Assembly (NCBI GenBank): GCA_016930275.1
Contig: JAFGHA010000145.1
Location: 1 to 59,495 of the forward strand
Source: Chitinispirillaceae bacterium
Lineage (GTDB): Bacteria > Fibrobacterota > Chitinivibrionia > Chitinivibrionales > Chitinispirillaceae
Direction of reading: 5' to 3'
DNA: 59,495 bases
The notes beneath the pieces are model-generated. The model made no database searches, was not told the DNA's origin, and worked only from the letters and a program-made list of their open reading frames with translations. Position 1 is the first letter of the stretch. The number at the start of each line of letters is the position of its first letter. A program made the translations under genes and the position numbers. Below, piece after piece: positions 18,045 to 27,983 of this stretch.

Positions 18045-19349
18045 ATGAATCAGGCACTTTTTACAGTGCTTACCGTATCAACCATAGCACTGTCGGCCGG
18101 AGCCCAGCCGCAGTTTACCGGATATGTTGAAAACACGACGGCAATGTACACCGACGATGATCACACCTGGACCGATATCGCGTCTGCCCGTCTCGAAGGG
18201 GCATGGGAATACGGCGACCGCGGCGGTATCGAACTGCACGGAATCGTCAGTGCCGCACTCCAACCTCTTGATCCGTTCATGCTCATGGACGACTCGTCGG
18301 TCACCAACCGGATTGTGTACGGTGCACTCGAAGGTTTTATCAATACGTCCCTGGGTTCCATTGACACCAACTCCGTCACCTGGACAAATATCAATGATCT
18401 GATGGCACAGTTTTACGGTATGGATGGCGGCAGTTTCGACCTCGATGCATTCATCAGGCACCTCCCCTATTCAACGCTGTATCCGCGTACTTCAGTACTG
18501 CTCGACCGAGCGGTAGTAAAACTCTTTTTCAAGAGTGTCGATTTTTTTATCGGCCGGCAGATGATCGGCTGGGGTACCGGCTACGCTTGGAATCCGACCG
18601 ATGTATGGAACAAGAAAAACCCGGCCGACCCGACCGCACCGAAAGTAGGGATCAACGCGATCCGTGCGGAAATCCCGCTCGGTGATCTTTCGGGACTTTC
18701 ACTCGTCGTGTCTCCCGGTACCGCTCTCGATCAGACCAGCGCGGGACTGCGCTGCAAAGGCAACATTACCGGGTATGACTTGTCACTCTCAGCCACCCGT
18801 ATTCACACCGCTGATGCGGCACTCTTCGGTCTTCCCGAGCGGATGATTCTCGGCGGCGATCTTGCCGGACAGATCGGCAATGTGGGAGTATTTGCCGAAC
18901 TCGCGCTCACCAACCCGCGAAAAGAGGGACAGCGCTATACGGATACCGACCGGCTCTACCTGCAGACCGACATCGGCGGCTACTATACCTTCGAGAACGG
19001 CCTGTACCTTATGGCTGAATATTACTTCAACCGGCTGGGTGCCGACAACCGAAACAACTACTCGCTCGATCACCTGCTCTACCTGATGAACGGAGAGATG
19101 GCAGGCATGGGACAGCACTACGTGTTCGGCGGAATGTCGAAGGAATTTTTCCGGTACTGGACACTGGCGATCAATGCACTTGGTAATATCACCGACCACT
19201 CTGCAATGGTACTGCCCTCGCTCGAGTATAGCCATTCCGATAACCTTACCGTTAAACTGGGCGGTTCGATCGGTGTCGGTGATGTAAGAAAGAGTGAGTT
19301 CGGCGGTGTGTACAGCAGCGGTATGCTGACGGTATCGGGATACTTTTAA
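18045..19349 (+). CDS. outer-membrane beta-barrel protein of the RND locus
   Basis: 434 residues with a signal peptide ending near SAGAQ. Alternating-pattern strands and abundant aromatic residues continue to a C-terminal phenylalanine (SGYF), as expected for a barrel. The block FFIGRQMIGWGTGYAWNPTD resembles DUF1302-type barrels that occur with RND plus LolA-like genes. ATG 18045 lies 6 bases after GGAG; ATG 18039 is too close. It is the likely outer-membrane part of the export system. Confidence 0.78.
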   Translation: MNQALFTVLTVSTIALSAGAQPQFTGYVENTTAMYTDDDHTWTDIASARLEGAWEYGDRGGIELHGIVSAALQPLDPFMLMDDSSVTNRIVYGALEGFINTSLGSIDTNSVTWTNINDLMAQFYGMDGGSFDLDAFIRHLPYSTLYPRTSVLLDRAVVKLFFKSVDFFIGRQMIGWGTGYAWNPTDVWNKKNPADPTAPKVGINAIRAEIPLGDLSGLSLVVSPGTALDQTSAGLRCKGNITGYDLSLSATRIHTADAALFGLPERMILGGDLAGQIGNVGVFAELALTNPRKEGQRYTDTDRLYLQTDIGGYYTFENGLYLMAEYYFNRLGADNRNNYSLDHLLYLMNGEMAGMGQHYVFGGMSKEFFRYWTLAINALGNITDHSAMVLPSLEYSHSDNLTVKLGGSIGVGDVRKSEFGGVYSSGMLTVSGYF

Positions 19350-19455
19350 TAATTGAGGTTGAGTGTTTCCGTAACAGATTCAGTGCCGGCTGTACATTTT
19401 ATAAGGTAGCATCCGTTTGGCAGAGCACCGGAAGTGCTGAATGACGTGTGCGGCG
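19346..19455 (-). pseudogene. remnant of a C-terminal sorting-like domain
   Basis: A short minus-strand frame reads FSTSGALPNGCYLIKC, then TESVTETLNLNY and a stop. This follows the last two strands of the C-terminal domains found on the glycoside hydrolases at the right of the window (for example GVYIVRIAGRGTTVEKRVMRY). A stop codon lies just upstream and no catalytic domain remains. It may be a decayed relic of a secreted enzyme gene. Confidence 0.4.
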
Positions 19456-19559
19456 CTTATAGAGATCGGGGAAACCGGTACGTATTGCTTTTATAAATAA
19501 CGAGAACCGGATAGTACGGTTTTTTCGTAATCGGATCCGGTGGCCACATTTCAGTTCAA

Positions 19560-20417
19560 TCAGTCAAGACGGAAATTCTGCCCCAGATAAATCCGCCGGG
19601 CTTCGGGGTTAACCGCCAGCTCCTGGGCGGTACCGGAAATAAGAATTTTCCCTTCGGCCATAATGTAGGCGCGATCGGTGATACGGAGGGTTTCCCGGAC
19701 ATTGTGATCGGTGATGAGCACACCGTAGCCTTTGGTGCGCAGATCATGCACGATCGACTGTATGTCTTCGACCGCAATCGGGTCGACGCCGGCGAACGGC
19801 TCATCGAGTAAAATAAAATCGGGCCGGATGGCAAGCGCCCGGGCGATCTCCACACGGCGCCGTTCCCCTCCGGAAAGCATATATCCCAGACTTTTCTCCA
19901 GATGAGCTACATGCAGTTCATCGAGCAACTGCCGCATGCGGATCTTGCGTTCCTTCGCGCTCATACGCTGATGCTCCAGAATCGCCATGAGATTGTCCCC
20001 CACCGACAGCTTGCGGAAAATGGACGCCTCCTGCGGGAGGTAGCCGATGCCCATACGGGCTCTTTTGTACATGGGTTTGCGGGAAATGTTTTTACTATCG
20101 AGAAAAATCCTTCCCTTGTTCGGACGGATCAGTCCGACGATCATATAGAAGGTAGTGGTTTTTCCCGCACCATTCGGTCCGAGAAGTCCTACAATCTCTC
20201 CCTGACGGACCGTGATCGATGCGCCGTCGACCACTCTGCGCTTGTTGTAGATTTTTATGAGTCCCTCGGTCCGGATCTCGCGTCCCGACTGCGTCGGCGC
20301 CAGCTCCGGATCATTGGAAATAGTCAATGGCGTGGCGGCATCCGCAACCGGTTGTCCGGCTTCCTCTGCAGCACCGTGGAGGGTTTCGTCGGCCGGTCGG
20401 TTACTGTTTTCTTCCAT
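19560..20417 (-). CDS. lptB: lipopolysaccharide export ABC transporter ATPase
   Basis: 285 residues. Walker [10 protein letters not shown] (80-88), signature LSGGERRR (181-188) and Walker [14 protein letters not shown] (201-213) are intact, and the sequence is of LptB type. It powers LPS transport from the inner membrane with LptFG, which are not in this window. An unusual, low-complexity acidic extension of about 48 residues precedes the ABC domain. I chose ATG 20417; a TTG at 20438 is possible. It follows lptA in the same direction but is separated by a decayed repeat. Confidence 0.93.
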   Translation of the reverse strand: MEENSNRPADETLHGAAEEAGQPVADAATPLTISNDPELAPTQSGREIRTEGLIKIYNKRRVVDGASITVRQGEIVGLLGPNGAGKTTTFYMIVGLIRPNKGRIFLDSKNISRKPMYKRARMGIGYLPQEASIFRKLSVGDNLMAILEHQRMSAKERKIRMRQLLDELHVAHLEKSLGYMLSGGERRRVEIARALAIRPDFILLDEPFAGVDPIAVEDIQSIVHDLRTKGYGVLITDHNVRETLRITDRAYIMAEGKILISGTAQELAVNPEARRIYLGQNFRLD

Positions 20418-20485
20418 AAATCTTCTGTGCTCCAGCAAAAAAAGTATGATTTTCGTTTAGTAAGTACTCAGGCATATAGAATCTA

Positions 20486-20715
20486 TTCAGCATTGACATT
20501 TACGCCCCCTAATAATTCCCCGCGGTGGGACTTTTATTGAGCCATACTCTTTCTTCCTTACAAGTTCCCCTTCGGGGGATTGCCACTTCCGTTTCTCAAA
20601 CGTATTGTATATAGTGCGTTGCACCTTTTCATTTATCCCACTTTCAGGAGGCGTACCGATCGAAAACCTGAAAAACATCTTATTTTGAACAGAAACCATT
20701 AAGGATTGACACCTG
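20486..20715. repeat. MITE-like repeat, decayed copy 2
   Basis: Begins with the same ttcagcattgacatttacgc as 3745 and continues with matching blocks (ttgagccatactctt, ttcgggggatt, cctgaaaaacatctt). Its terminal repeats have diverged. It occupies the whole gap between lptA-like and lptB genes. Confidence 0.6.
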
Positions 20716-21876
20716 CTACATATCCCGCGGGAAAAACACTCCTCGGGCACTTCCCGCCAGATTGAGAAACGACGCTTTCCCTTTGGAAAATACGACGGTA
20801 ATACTGTCGCCGCTGGCCTCGTTGACTCCCCGGCCGTCGTTCTCTTCAATAAAATACGTACTGCGCGCATTGCCCCACAGCTTCACCCGGTTGACATTCC
20901 CGTCTTTTCCGAATGACATGAGCATTACCTTGCCGTTGGCCTGGTTGACCATATCGGCTGATGATGCCGCGAAATATTTGCTGACCGCCTTGCCGACCAC
21001 CCAGAGCGAATCGAGATACCCGCTGTCGGAGATCGACATATAGAGGCTGTCGCCCCAGACATGCGTAAAGGCGGTATCTTTTCCCTTCTGTGCAGTATCG
21101 ATGTACACCCCGTGAGCACTGCCGTATATCGACGCCCCCTCAAGCGCTTCCTTACCGAACTGCAGATCGATCGAGTCACCGACGATTTCGTGAATATCGT
21201 ACGTAACCCGCGGATCGATCCGCAGCAGGGCGATACTGCTTTCAGTATTGTATACCGCTCTGCCACAGTGTGATACCAGAGGGCCCTTGGTGATCACCAC
21301 ACTGTCGTATACGGTCGCCTCTTTGATTGAATCGGCATAGGTAACCTTCCTGCCGACAATGGTGAGCGTTTCGGCGGAAGTCGTATCAAACCGTACCAGA
21401 CGTGGCGCTCCGGTGAGGGTGAAAAACTTCGTATCGAGACGATAGGTCGCCTTGTTTCCGGTAAGTTCCGTGAGCTGTGCCGTATCCCGGTAATGGAAAT
21501 GCCCATTCGCATCGATGCGGTTGGTCTGCTTCGTAAACTCCATTCGGTCGCAGGTAAGCAGCTGCGACTTCTGAGAGATATGAATATTGTTCCTGAAATA
21601 GACCCTTCCCGCACTGCGCCACCAGGTCGCCTCATCGGACCGTATGGTGATATCATCATACAGGAATACGACATTTCCCCGCAGCACACTGATGAATTCA
21701 CCACCCGAATAACTGTTTTCGTTGCTGTTCGCCGATCTGAGAATCAGCGCGGCATTCTTTTTTTCCGAAGGCATCTCCGCGGCTGAAATACTGATCAGGC
21801 ACCACAGCACCACCGGCACAACAACCCCGAGAAGGGGTGTCTTCCCCGAAAAAGTAATCTCAGAAAACCGCTTCAT
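20716..21876 (-). CDS. lptA: LptA/OstA-type lipopolysaccharide transport protein
   Basis: 386 residues with an N-terminal signal segment (GVVVPVVLWCLISISAA). The rest is OstA-type repeated beta strands (LRGNVVFLYDDITIRSDEA, ...ITKGPLVSHCGRAVYNT...), as in the periplasmic LPS bridge. It is roughly twice the size of a typical LptA, so more OstA repeats are present. I start at ATG 21876; the longer frame to 21987 overlaps lptC. The start overlaps the lptC stop by 17 bases, pointing to translational coupling. It is annotated by fold and neighbours; a function other than LPS bridging is not excluded. Confidence 0.8.
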   Translation of the reverse strand: MKRFSEITFSGKTPLLGVVVPVVLWCLISISAAEMPSEKKNAALILRSANSNENSYSGGEFISVLRGNVVFLYDDITIRSDEATWWRSAGRVYFRNNIHISQKSQLLTCDRMEFTKQTNRIDANGHFHYRDTAQLTELTGNKATYRLDTKFFTLTGAPRLVRFDTTSAETLTIVGRKVTYADSIKEATVYDSVVITKGPLVSHCGRAVYNTESSIALLRIDPRVTYDIHEIVGDSIDLQFGKEALEGASIYGSAHGVYIDTAQKGKDTAFTHVWGDSLYMSISDSGYLDSLWVVGKAVSKYFAASSADMVNQANGKVMLMSFGKDGNVNRVKLWGNARSTYFIEENDGRGVNEASGDSITVVFSKGKASFLNLAGSARGVFFPRDM

Positions 21877-22453
21877 CGTCAGTCTCGACCCTTTTTTCAA
21901 AATCGGGGAATTTACCGGTGACATCGGACTTGAACGAGAATTTCGAGAAATCCTCAACCGCATCAAGTCCTTTACCTCTGAGAACATCGCCTTTTTTCGT
22001 CTCTATCTGAACGAACGTGTCCGATTCCACCTTCCGGCGCTCCTTGAACCATTTGAGACGTTCCGTCTGCACCACCATCGAATCACGGGTCCTGATATAA
22101 ACGTTTCCCCAGACGTTATACTGATTCATTCCCTTCCCGATGATCCCCGAATCCGCCAGTACCCTGCTGCGCACCACTCCCGTTGAATCATAGAGTGTGA
22201 GCCGCACCGGAATAACGGTGATCGATCCGGTATCGCTGAGAGGCTTGCTCATATAGTCGGCATCAAGCTTCCATTGAATAAATCCCTTGTTGAAAAAATG
22301 AAGCGTCGTACCGGAAAACTCCTGGACCGGTACTCCGACGGTATCGGCAGCCACGGGGAGTTCCTCTTTTTTCCGGGCACACCCCGCACCGGATAACAAA
22401 ACGACAAGTAACATAAAAACCAGCAATACCGGCAATACATGAAACAGCTTCAT
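21860..22453 (-). CDS. lptC: LptC-like lipoprotein of LPS export
   Basis: 197 residues. Begins with MKLFHVLPVLLVFMLLVVLL and a lipobox-like LSGAGC, so it may be a lipoprotein or be membrane-anchored. The remainder matches LptC-type OstA fold strands (LHFFNKGFIQWKLDADYM, ...YNVWGNVYIRTRDSM). ATG 22453 shares one base with the stop of the acyltransferase gene (TAATG). Its place between lpxL-like and lptA genes supports the call. Confidence 0.83.
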   Translation of the reverse strand: MKLFHVLPVLLVFMLLVVLLSGAGCARKKEELPVAADTVGVPVQEFSGTTLHFFNKGFIQWKLDADYMSKPLSDTGSITVIPVRLTLYDSTGVVRSRVLADSGIIGKGMNQYNVWGNVYIRTRDSMVVQTERLKWFKERRKVESDTFVQIETKKGDVLRGKGLDAVEDFSKFSFKSDVTGKFPDFEKRVETDDEAVF

Positions 22454-23394
22454 TACGTTGCAGCTCCCGTTGTACCATGCTCCGCTGCCGGTTTCCGGTG
22501 CCACCTTCGGTGCATCCAGACCCATTGCTCCGGATACCGTTCAATAGTATCACAGATGATGCGATTAACCGTTCCGATATTTTTCACCAGATTATCCTCT
22601 GCAGTACCGCTGTTTTCCATGGGCACCGGTCCGTTGATGTAGACATAATGGGTATTATTCCGCTGCCGTGCAGTCGTCACGACGAACAATGGAATATCAA
22701 ACCGCATCGCCATTTTTACCGGTCCCGACGGCGTATTCGCCGGTTTTCCCAGAAAGTCGGCAAACACTCCTTCCACCGATATATCCTGGTCGATCAGCAC
22801 ACCGAACATTCTCCCTTCACGCAGGAGCCGTAGAATCTTTCCCGTACCTTCCGACCGGTCCATATAGATGCTGTCATTACCGCTGCGCTCCCTGCTGATG
22901 AGTTTATCGAGCCCTTCATCATGCAGTTTCTTTCCGATCGCGAAACATCTGAAACCGAAATTCGAAAACAAAGGAAGCAGCATTTCAAAACAACCGGTAT
23001 GAGCGGTAATCATAATGCATCCCCGTCCCTCCGCATACGCACTGCGGACCGGTTCCAGCGGATCGGTTTTTATCAACCGGTCGACAATTTCAGGCTTCGC
23101 GCGGGCCAGATAGAAGGCATCGTAAAAGTTTTTTCCCAACTCACGGTAAACGCCACGTGCAACGGTCCTGATTTTCATTTCGCTCCAGCGTCCGCCGTAG
23201 ATACTGCGTAAATGGGTCAGCGTTCTTTTACGATCGGCATGCGGTATCGAATAGATCACGTTTCCTGCAACAGCGAAAAAAGCAAGGCCTGCTTTTCGGG
23301 GTACCAGACCCACTATGCCGGTAACACCCCTGATAACACCCCGCAGCAGTGCATACCGCATTCCGCGGATCCAGCGATTTCTTAAAAATGACAA
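22453..23394 (-). CDS. lipid A biosynthesis lauroyl-type acyltransferase
   Basis: 313 residues. The LpxL/HtrB family motif H-x4-E is H132...E137 (AHTGCFE), followed by GVLIDQD near 205 and a C-terminal QWVWMHRRWHRKP, typical of the family. It would add a secondary acyl chain to lipid A precursor at the inner membrane. It lies 18 bases after ileS and is the first gene of the acyltransferase-lptC-lptA unit. Confidence 0.9.
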   Translation of the reverse strand: MSFLRNRWIRGMRYALLRGVIRGVTGIVGLVPRKAGLAFFAVAGNVIYSIPHADRKRTLTHLRSIYGGRWSEMKIRTVARGVYRELGKNFYDAFYLARAKPEIVDRLIKTDPLEPVRSAYAEGRGCIMITAHTGCFEMLLPLFSNFGFRCFAIGKKLHDEGLDKLISRERSGNDSIYMDRSEGTGKILRLLREGRMFGVLIDQDISVEGVFADFLGKPANTPSGPVKMAMRFDIPLFVVTTARQRNNTHYVYINGPVPMENSGTAEDNLVKNIGTVNRIICDTIERYPEQWVWMHRRWHRKPAAEHGTTGAAT

Positions 23395-23412
23395 TTGTTC
23401 CCGCCTGTCCGC

Positions 23413-26400
23413 TTATTCAACCCGTCGGATGGCGACCGCAACTTCATTGCCGTCAACATCAACAGTCTCTTTTTCGGCCGTATCCGTATCGTCAAGACAT
23501 AGGGATTTCGCGAGCGTCTCCGCACAAATGTATTCCCGATGCTCCTCGAGTGCCGCCGCACAGCTCCCCGGTGCCGTTGCCACAATGGTAATCCGGTCAC
23601 TCACTTCCAACCCGGCGGTCTTGCGCATATTCTGTATACGGTTGACGAATTCCCTGGCCATTCCTTCGGCACGCAATTCGTCGGTAACCGTGGTATCGAG
23701 CGCCACCGTCAGTTCTCCTTCGGTTTCGACCTCGACCCCCTCTTTTTTTGTACGCCGGATTTCGATATCCTCGAACGTGATCGGCCGGTCGGCGACGGCA
23801 ATCGTTCCACCCTTTTCCAGCTCCGCGATCTGAGCGGAAGTAAACTTCTCTATCTCTGTGGCGGCGGTTTTCATGGCAGGGCCGAACACCCTGCCGAGCC
23901 GCTTGAAATTCGCTTTCGCCGAAACCGTCACCACGGTTTCCTCGCGGGTATCGAACGTGACATGCTTGACATTGAGTTCTTCGCGGATCTGCTGTTCCAT
24001 CGTCCGCAGCAGTGAGCAGGTCCCTTCATCACGCACGATAATCGTGAATTCCCGCAGCGGCTGCCTGGTTTTGATGGTATATCTGCTCCGCAGCGCCCTT
24101 CCCATCGTGACGGCCTGCCGTACCAGATGTACCTTGAGTTCCAGATCGGCATCCGTGAGCCCGCCGCGCTCCGAGGGAAACGCCGTAAGGTGCACACTTT
24201 CCGGAACGCCGTCAATGACGCCCGCCACCAGATTGCGGTAGATCGCCTCGGTAAGAAACGGCAGAAACGGCGCCATAACTTTTGTAAATTCGATAAGCAC
24301 AAAATAAAGCGTTCGGTAGGCGAGATCCTTGTCGCCGTCGTTTTCACTCTTCCAGAAACGGCGCCTGCTGCGTCTGATATACCAGTTGGTAAGATTATCG
24401 ATAAAATCGACCAGAAGGGGCACCACCTTGAAAAGGTTGTATTGTTCCATCTCGGCGGCGACCGACGTTACCGTATGATTGAGCAGCGAGATGATCCAGC
24501 GATCGAGTTCCGTGGCGTTTTCAGGGGGTTCCGCCGACTGCGGTTTCCAACCGTCAACATTCGCATAGGTGATGAAAAATGAATAGGCGTTCCAATAGGG
24601 CAGCAGTACCGCCCGCGACATTTCCATTACCCCTTTTTCCGAAAACCGCAGGTCTTCTGCCTTGACAGCGGGAGAATTGATCAGAAACAGTCGCAACGCA
24701 TCGGCACCCAGCTCATCGAGCACTTCCTGAGGCGGCGCGTAGTTTTTCAGTCGCTTCGAGAGTTTCTTGCCGTCCTCCGAGAGAATAATTCCATTGACAA
24801 TAACATTCCTGAATGCCGGTTTTCCGAACAGCGCCGCACCGAGAACGGTGAGCGTGTAAAACCACCCGCGAGTCTGATCGAGCCCCTCGGCGATGAAATC
24901 TGCAGGGAATCCCTGTTCGAACCGCTCCTTGTTCTCGAACGGATAGTGCATCTGCGCGTACGGCATCGACCCCGATTCGAACCAGCAGTCCAACACCTCA
25001 GGAGTGCGTACCATGACGTTTTTTCCGCAGACCGGACAGGTGAGCGACAGCTCGTCGACAATATGCCGATGCAGATCGCGCCCGTCGATATGCGCCGCTT
25101 CGATACGATCCGCCCACACGGTATCGATTCCCGCATCCGATAACCGCTGTCGGGCGTCTCCGCGCAGACGCTCCATTACTTTTTCCACCACCGAGGCATG
25201 CACCGCAGCCCCTTTTTTCCGGTCGCCGCCGCCGGCAAGCTCATGGAACCGGTCAAGACTTCCTACGCACTCCTTATGACCGCACTCACACAACCAGATC
25301 GGCAACGGCGTTCCCCAGTAACGGTTCCTTGAGATATTCCAGTCGGGCGCACTTTCGATGCCTTTTCCGAACCGCCCCTTCTGCAGATGCTGCGGCACCC
25401 AGTGGATCTGTTCGTTATTAGCGAGCATATTCGCTTTGAGGGGTTCGATCTTCATGAACCAGGTGGTGATCGCTTTGTAGATCAGCGCCGTATCGCAGCG
25501 GTAGCAGAACGGATACCGGTGGGAAACCGTGCTTCTAACAAGCAGTCTTCCCGCCGCCTTGAGTGCGGCAATGATATCGCTGTCCGCCTCGTACACCAGA
25601 CGACCGCTCCATTGCGGCACCTCATCGGTAAATTTTCCCTCGTCATCGACCGGACAGACAATGGGCAGCCCCAGACGTGCCCCCACCTGGAAGTCGTCTT
25701 CACCGAACGCCGGGGCGATATGCACGATACCGGTGCCGTCGTCGGTTGACACATAATCGGCGCATACCACCTGGAAAAACCGCTCGTCGCGATCGGCAAA
25801 AAAATCGAACAGCGGTTTGTACCGCATCCCTTCGAGTTCCCGACCGGTCATCGTGGCGATGATTTCGTACTCTCCGGCATTCTTGTAATACGCCCCGAGA
25901 CGTTCCTCGGCAAGAATAAACTGATTCTCCCCGTCACGGATCTTTACATATTGTATATCGGGACCGGCGGCGAGCACCACGTTCGACGGGAGCGTCCACG
26001 GCGTGGTGGTCCAGACGAGAAACTTCGTCGTCTCCTCGCCGATCACCGGAAACGAGACCGTGATCGACGGCCCGTCGGTATCCTTGTATCCTTCATTCAC
26101 CTCGAAATTGGAAAGCGGTGTCGCGCAGCGCGGACAGTACGGCTGCACGCGGAATCCCTGATAAATCAGTCCTTTCTTCCAGACCTCGCCGAACACCCAC
26201 CAGATGCTTTCCATAAAGGAAGGGTCCATGGTGCGGTACTGCCGTTCGAAATCGACCCACCGCCCCATCCGTTTCACCACCTGTTCCCACTGGGATGTGT
26301 AGCGCAGCACGATCGACCGGCACGCCTCGTTGAACAGATGAATACCGAGTTTCTCGATATCCCGTTTTCCCGAAACCTTGAACTCCCGTTCCATTTCGTT

Positions 26401-26691
26401 TTCGACCGGCAGTCCATGGCAGTCCCAGCCGAAACGACGGTCGACATAATTACCTCGCATTGTCCAGAAACGGGGAACGATATCCTTGAGCGTGCCGGCG
26501 AGCAGGTGGCCGTAGTGCGGCAGCCCGGTGGCGAACGGAGGGCCATCATAAAAAACGTACGCCTTGCTCTTTTCGGTTGCTTTGAGAGAAGCCTCGAAAA
26601 TCCGCTTTTCATTCCAGAACGCGAGAATTTCCGACTCGATTTCAGGAAAACGTACACGGGGTGAAACAGGAGAAAACGATGCAGCGTTCAT
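23413..26691 (-). CDS. ileS: isoleucyl-tRNA synthetase
   Basis: 1092 residues, in the normal range. The class I signature reads HYGH in PPFATGLPHYGHLLAG near residue 60, the KMSKS loop reads KLSKR (GKKLSKRLKNY), and a CP editing domain, zinc-finger-like clusters (CRCDT, CPVCG) and the anticodon-binding region follow. It charges tRNA-Ile. The ATG overlaps the purine nucleoside phosphorylase stop as ATGA. No T-box is visible. Confidence 0.97.
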   Translation of the reverse strand: MNAASFSPVSPRVRFPEIESEILAFWNEKRIFEASLKATEKSKAYVFYDGPPFATGLPHYGHLLAGTLKDIVPRFWTMRGNYVDRRFGWDCHGLPVENEMEREFKVSGKRDIEKLGIHLFNEACRSIVLRYTSQWEQVVKRMGRWVDFERQYRTMDPSFMESIWWVFGEVWKKGLIYQGFRVQPYCPRCATPLSNFEVNEGYKDTDGPSITVSFPVIGEETTKFLVWTTTPWTLPSNVVLAAGPDIQYVKIRDGENQFILAEERLGAYYKNAGEYEIIATMTGRELEGMRYKPLFDFFADRDERFFQVVCADYVSTDDGTGIVHIAPAFGEDDFQVGARLGLPIVCPVDDEGKFTDEVPQWSGRLVYEADSDIIAALKAAGRLLVRSTVSHRYPFCYRCDTALIYKAITTWFMKIEPLKANMLANNEQIHWVPQHLQKGRFGKGIESAPDWNISRNRYWGTPLPIWLCECGHKECVGSLDRFHELAGGGDRKKGAAVHASVVEKVMERLRGDARQRLSDAGIDTVWADRIEAAHIDGRDLHRHIVDELSLTCPVCGKNVMVRTPEVLDCWFESGSMPYAQMHYPFENKERFEQGFPADFIAEGLDQTRGWFYTLTVLGAALFGKPAFRNVIVNGIILSEDGKKLSKRLKNYAPPQEVLDELGADALRLFLINSPAVKAEDLRFSEKGVMEMSRAVLLPYWNAYSFFITYANVDGWKPQSAEPPENATELDRWIISLLNHTVTSVAAEMEQYNLFKVVPLLVDFIDNLTNWYIRRSRRRFWKSENDGDKDLAYRTLYFVLIEFTKVMAPFLPFLTEAIYRNLVAGVIDGVPESVHLTAFPSERGGLTDADLELKVHLVRQAVTMGRALRSRYTIKTRQPLREFTIIVRDEGTCSLLRTMEQQIREELNVKHVTFDTREETVVTVSAKANFKRLGRVFGPAMKTAATEIEKFTSAQIAELEKGGTIAVADRPITFEDIEIRRTKKEGVEVETEGELTVALDTTVTDELRAEGMAREFVNRIQNMRKTAGLEVSDRITIVATAPGSCAAALEEHREYICAETLAKSLCLDDTDTAEKETVDVDGNEVAVAIRRVE

Positions 26692-27509
26692 AGTACCTCT
26701 AATACTTTCTTGATAAGCTTCACCAGAACCGGTTCGGCACGATCGGCAACGGCAATGATCTTCTTGATATCCGTCGGTTCGAGTGCATCGGGCAGACAGG
26801 AATCGGTGATCACCGAAAGTCCGAGTACCCGCAGGCCGGCGTGTACCGCCGCAATCACTTCTGGAACGGTGCTCATGCCGATAACGTCGGCGCCGAGAAT
26901 CTTGAGCATCCGGTATTCCGCTTTCGTTTCGAGAGAAGGACCGCTCATTGCCGCGTATACTCCCTTTTCAAGCCGAATGCCGTTTTTGAGAGCCACGTCC
27001 GCAACCGTGTCAAGCAGTTCTTTGGCGTATGGTTCGGACATGTCGGGAAAGCGGATTCCGATACGGTTGTCATTCGGTCCGATCAGCGGATTGCCGCCGA
27101 GCAGATTGAGGTGATCGGTGATCGCCATGATCGATCCCGGTGGAAAAAGCGGATTGATGCCGCCGCACGCATTGGAGACCACGAGTGTTTTCACCCCCAT
27201 CATTTTCATGACACGAACCGGAAACACGATCTGCTGCATCGTGTACCCCTCGTAAAAATGAAAGCGTCCCTGCATCGCCATGATCTTTTTTCCGGAGAGT
27301 GTTCCCATAATCAGTTTACCGGCATGCTCCTCGACCGTTGACACCGGAAAATGAGGAATCTCCTCGTAAGGGATCACCGCCTCTTTTTCGATTGTATCGG
27401 CCAGACGTCCCAGTCCGGTACCGAGGATAATACCGAATTCAGGCGATACGGCACTCCTCGCGTGAATGAATTTCTCCGCTTCCTGCAGCATAGAAAATGT
27501 ATTCGACAT
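26688..27509 (-). CDS. purine nucleoside phosphorylase
   Basis: 273 residues of the trimeric PNP-I type. Family blocks include EFGIILGTGLG, EGYTMQQIVFPVRV, VSNACGGINP and VIGMSTVPE. It cleaves inosine or guanosine to base and ribose-1-phosphate for salvage. I start at ATG 27509; a longer frame adds 17 residues of low-complexity sequence. The stop overlaps the ileS start by ATGA. Confidence 0.93.
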   Translation of the reverse strand: MSNTFSMLQEAEKFIHARSAVSPEFGIILGTGLGRLADTIEKEAVIPYEEIPHFPVSTVEEHAGKLIMGTLSGKKIMAMQGRFHFYEGYTMQQIVFPVRVMKMMGVKTLVVSNACGGINPLFPPGSIMAITDHLNLLGGNPLIGPNDNRIGIRFPDMSEPYAKELLDTVADVALKNGIRLEKGVYAAMSGPSLETKAEYRMLKILGADVIGMSTVPEVIAAVHAGLRVLGLSVITDSCLPDALEPTDIKKIIAVADRAEPVLVKLIKKVLEVL

Positions 27510-27672
27510 TGTTTGAGCTCCTTGACCTCTCCCCTGCCCCTCTCCCGGAGGGCGAGGCAAACAGGAGTGTCCAGTCGTAATTTTTACTTTTTCATTAATT
27601 GTTCAGGTATTCAGAATTGGTACCTTATTTATTTCAATACATAGAGCACCATAAATAAAACATGACCATTTT

Positions 27673-27978
27673 TCATCCATCAATTCCCTTCGCCACCCCG
27701 GGAGAGGTCGTCGTCAGCCTTTCGAACACCTCCTCCACGGTCAATCTTTCACAGGCGATCACCTTGTCGCGGCAGTGTTCTCCCTTGATGATGGAAAAGG
27801 ATGATCGGGGGCACCCCGTTTTTTTCGCGAGCAGCCTGATGCACTGCCCGTTCGCCTTATTGTCAACCGGTGGTGCCGTCACCGATACCAGCACGGTTGT
27901 GCCATCGGCGGCGATATTGATGGCATCACGTTTGGCCCGGGGTCTGATCCTGACGGCAAACGTGCAACGCGACGACAT
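27673..27978 (-). CDS. yggU: YggU family (DUF167) protein
   Basis: 101 residues with the family pattern RIRPRAKRD ... VTAPPVDNKANG ... KGEHCRDKVI. A small cytoplasmic protein of unknown function, often found with yggS-yggT genes, as here. Five bases separate it from divIVA. Confidence 0.9.
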   Translation of the reverse strand: MSSRCTFAVRIRPRAKRDAINIAADGTTVLVSVTAPPVDNKANGQCIRLLAKKTGCPRSSFSIIKGEHCRDKVIACERLTVEEVFERLTTTSPGVAKGIDG

Positions 27979-27983
27979 GAAGT

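Noticed and set aside
26688..27509. T-box or other leader upstream of the ileS operon
   Set aside because: The upstream gap is about 110 bases after the purine phosphorylase start and shows no T-box or specifier structure.
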